This document shows positions 62,272 through 64,000 of a DNA stretch of 64,000 nucleotides, one piece after another (within the stretch, counting starts at the first letter, position 1; every line of letters starts with the position of its first letter). The stretch comes from Paenibacillus sp. FSL H8-0548 (GTDB lineage Bacteria; Bacillota; Bacilli; Paenibacillales; Paenibacillaceae), in NCBI RefSeq assembly GCF_038630985.1, contig NZ_CP152049.1, positions 7,059,501-7,123,500 on the forward strand, in the 5' to 3' direction. The notes beneath the pieces are model-generated. The model did not search any database, had not been told where the DNA came from, and was given only the letters and a program-made list of their open reading frames with translations. The translations under genes and the position numbers were made by a program.

Positions 62272-62730
62272 CTACTTGTAATGCTCCTGTGCAAACTTGC
62301 CTAGCTTCTTAAGCAGCTTGCTCGCTAACTGCTGCTCTTCTGGCGAAAGTCCGTTCACCGCCTGCTCAATCGTTGCTTGATGCCCAGGAAACGCTTCCTC
62401 TACGAATTGCTTGCCCTGCTCAGTCAGCTCGGCGTAGATGAGACGTCTATCCTCCGTTGAAGCGCGGCGACGCACCATTTGCTTCTTCTCCAGCTTATCT
62501 ACAACATAAGTAATGTTGCCGCTGCTCATCAGCACCTTCTCGCCAATTTGCTGCAAAGGCTGTGGTCCTTTATGGTACAACAACTCAAGAACCCCAAATT
62601 CTGAACGGTTTAAGCCATTATTGCGAATATCACGATCCGCGTGCGCATTTACCCACTGGGTCGCTCTAGACAGCGCAATGAAAAGATCTAATGAATCATT
62701 TTGCTTTTGTGTTTGATTTTCGTTAGTCAT
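62272..62730 (-). CDS. mhqR: MarR-family repressor (MhqR-like)
   Basis: 152 aa from ATG 62730 (SD AAGGGAG, 8 nt). MarR winged helix: NNGLNRSEFGVLELLYHKGPQPLQQIGEKVLMSSGNITYVVDKLEKKQMVRRRASTEDRRLIYAELTEQG, which is the MhqR sequence class. There is no cysteine in the product, so sensing would be by ligand rather than thiol chemistry. It heads the cluster of DoxX, dioxygenase, hydrolase and flavin reductase genes, and a perfect palindrome is upstream of its own start. Confidence 0.92.
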   Translation of the reverse strand: MTNENQTQKQNDSLDLFIALSRATQWVNAHADRDIRNNGLNRSEFGVLELLYHKGPQPLQQIGEKVLMSSGNITYVVDKLEKKQMVRRRASTEDRRLIYAELTEQGKQFVEEAFPGHQATIEQAVNGLSPEEQQLASKLLKKLGKFAQEHYK

Positions 62731-62764
62731 GATTATCACTCCCTTCTGCGCTGCATTTATCTTG

Positions 62765-62798
62765 AATTATATTATCTTAAGTTAAAGATAATATAATT
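62765..62798. promoter_or_regulatory. 34-bp perfect palindromic MarR operator
   Basis: Arms AATTATATTATCTT and AAGATAATATAATT are exact complements around a 6-bp spacer AAGTTA, 35 bp upstream of the MarR start codon. It probably overlaps the MarR-gene promoter and mediates autorepression; it may also affect the divergent DUF1835 gene. Confidence 0.75.
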
Positions 62799-62902
62799 TC
62801 GAGCTGCTGTCAACCTTATTTAATAAATTAGGCAGCTGCTAACGAATAGCGTTTGCAAATAGGCTTCATCTCATCCACAATCAACGTAAAGGAGGCGAGA
62901 TG

Positions 62903-63898
62903 ATGCTGCATATTGTTAATGGAGATTCTGTCGCAGATACGCTCAGAGAGACTGGGATTCAAGGGGATATTCTCGTTTGGCGAGAAATCTATACAGAGGG
63001 GCCTGTCTTCTTGCAGCCCGAGCTGCCCGAGAATCGAAAGGCTAGAGGAGATTTCTTGGAACAAGCTTTAGGTATACCGCTGAAGGAATGGTGCAGCTCA
63101 TCGGAGGCACAAGAGAAGCAGCTCGCTGATTTTCATTTGCATGAAGATATTGTCCTTTGGTTCGAGCATGACCTATTCGACCAAACCATGCTTAGCTATT
63201 TGCTTCACTGGTTCTCGCAGCACTTAGAAGACAAGACGAGACTGCATTTGCTAAGCATCAATGAATATCCGGGCATTCCATTATTCCATGGTCTCGGCCA
63301 GCTTTCCGCAGCGCAGCTTTCTACTCTGGTCGGCACCTGGCAAGAAATAAGCACTGAACAGCTTCTACTCGGCCACAAAGCTTGGGAAGCTTATACATCC
63401 TCCACTCCTGAAGCTATCGTCAGTCTGCTTGAAGAGGACACCTCAGCGCTCCCTTTTCTTCATGATGCTCTGCGCATCCACTTAGCTCGGTTTCCTTCTG
63501 TACATAATGGCCTTGGCATTATCGAACAAACAACGCTGGAACTGCTCACCAAAGGAATAGACACTCCCCTCCAGCTATTTCAGCAGACAAGCGATAAGCA
63601 TCACATGCTTGGCATGGGTGATATCCAGTATTGGCTCTGCTTGCGCCGTCTCTCCCTAGGCTCTCATCCGCTGCTTAGCATTGAAGGTGACGGCAAGTTT
63701 CCGGGACTACATGATTCACCTGAACACTTTCTGCAATCCAAAGTAAAGCTAACCGAGCTTGGTACTACGGTCGTGAAGGGGCATAAGAATTGGATCAGCT
63801 TGAACGGTATTTACCAATGGTATGGCGGTGTTTTGCTCAAGGGAGATCAACCCTCATGGCGCTGGAATCCCGAGCATTCGGCCCTCATACGCCAATAG
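62903..63898 (+). CDS. DUF1835-domain protein
   Basis: 331 aa (332 if the ATG at 62900 is used; AAGGAGG is best spaced for 62903). N-terminal DUF1835: LHIVNGDSVADTLRETGIQGDILVWREIYTEGPVF, and later IVLWFEHDLFDQTMLSYLLHWF. The C-terminal half includes FLHDALRIHLARFPSVHNGLGIIEQTTLELL and a final IYQWYGGVLL. This domain is found in many Firmicutes; function is not established. No signal peptide or membrane segment. Divergent from the MarR-family gene across the palindrome, but not obviously part of quinone defence. Confidence 0.88.
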   Translation: MLHIVNGDSVADTLRETGIQGDILVWREIYTEGPVFLQPELPENRKARGDFLEQALGIPLKEWCSSSEAQEKQLADFHLHEDIVLWFEHDLFDQTMLSYLLHWFSQHLEDKTRLHLLSINEYPGIPLFHGLGQLSAAQLSTLVGTWQEISTEQLLLGHKAWEAYTSSTPEAIVSLLEEDTSALPFLHDALRIHLARFPSVHNGLGIIEQTTLELLTKGIDTPLQLFQQTSDKHHMLGMGDIQYWLCLRRLSLGSHPLLSIEGDGKFPGLHDSPEHFLQSKVKLTELGTTVVKGHKNWISLNGIYQWYGGVLLKGDQPSWRWNPEHSALIRQ

Positions 63899-63929
63899 CA
63901 ACGCCTTACGCTTGAGCAAATAAAAACCC

Positions 63930-64000
63930 AGACTGCACTTAATACAACAGAAACCTGACATGGGAGCTGTTTCAGACGGCTACAATGTAGTATTGCAGTA
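63930..64000. repeat. Degenerate TGCA hairpin motif at the window end
   Basis: CTGCACTTAATACAACAG and TAGTATTGCAGTA resemble the TGCA/CAGTAG family at 6.9-7.2 and 51.7-51.9 kb. Cut by the window edge. Confidence 0.35.

Overview
The window looks like chromosome of a Paenibacillus-type Firmicute. The evidence is strong AGGAGG-type ribosome binding sites, a T-box leader on a seryl-tRNA synthetase gene, futalosine-pathway menaquinone genes, YesM/YesN-type two-component genes, an HxlR/hxlAB formaldehyde module, an MhqR-type quinone cluster and many short intergenic repeat families. I see no rRNA or tRNA gene, prophage, transposase or CRISPR array. The genus is inferred from gene content, not from a marker gene.

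Layout. 1-7.4 kb: truncated serS with T-box leader (-), a small lipoprotein, a TetM-like ribosomal GTPase, a YceI protein, a MATE transporter, a Glu/Ala-rich mini-protein, then about 800 bp without a gene but with a repeated hairpin motif. 7.4-16 kb (+): a membrane protein, a gene behind three tandem 37-bp hairpin repeats, a KinA/KinE-like sensor kinase, a 7TM-PAS-GGDEF protein, a Ktr-type K+ translocator and the mqnB-mqnD pair. 16.3-17.6 kb (-): an SRPBCC-ArsR autoregulated pair and a FlxA-like protein. 17.7-26.8 kb: an operon with two cytosine-deaminase-like amidohydrolases flanking a complete Liv-type ABC importer, divergent from a PucR-family regulator.

26.9-30.7 kb: hxlA-hxlB with an hxlR-like regulator, an SDR dehydrogenase and an LLM oxidoreductase. 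30.8-42 kb: a YhgE/Pip membrane protein, beta-carbonic anhydrase, a GyrI-like/WYL/GNAT group, a thioredoxin-reductase-like enzyme, a WecA/TagO-like transferase, a beta-propeller protein and an OatA-like acyltransferase. 42.4-51.5 kb: a sugar module with GH36 alpha-galactosidase, solute-binding lipoprotein, YesN/YesM-like regulators and two divergent permeases; its ATPase is missing. 52-59.4 kb: a chemoreceptor, then a 5'-nucleotidase divergent from a phnDCEE importer with a three-repeat Pho-box-like array at its promoter. 59.5-62.8 kb: an MhqR-like quinone/catechol detoxification cluster. The window ends with a DUF1835 protein.

The most interesting points are: (1) the Liv importer + double amidohydrolase + PucR system, in which both CodA-like enzymes have lost residues essential in E. 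coli cytosine deaminase; (2) a 236-bp MITE-like element whose inverted repeat supplies the end of the alpha-galactosidase gene; (3) a nested inverted array of AACGGAAA repeats next to it; (4) several regulatory architectures readable from sequence (HxlR tandem sites, PhoP boxes, ArsR and MarR palindromes); (5) recurrent intergenic hairpin and tail families.
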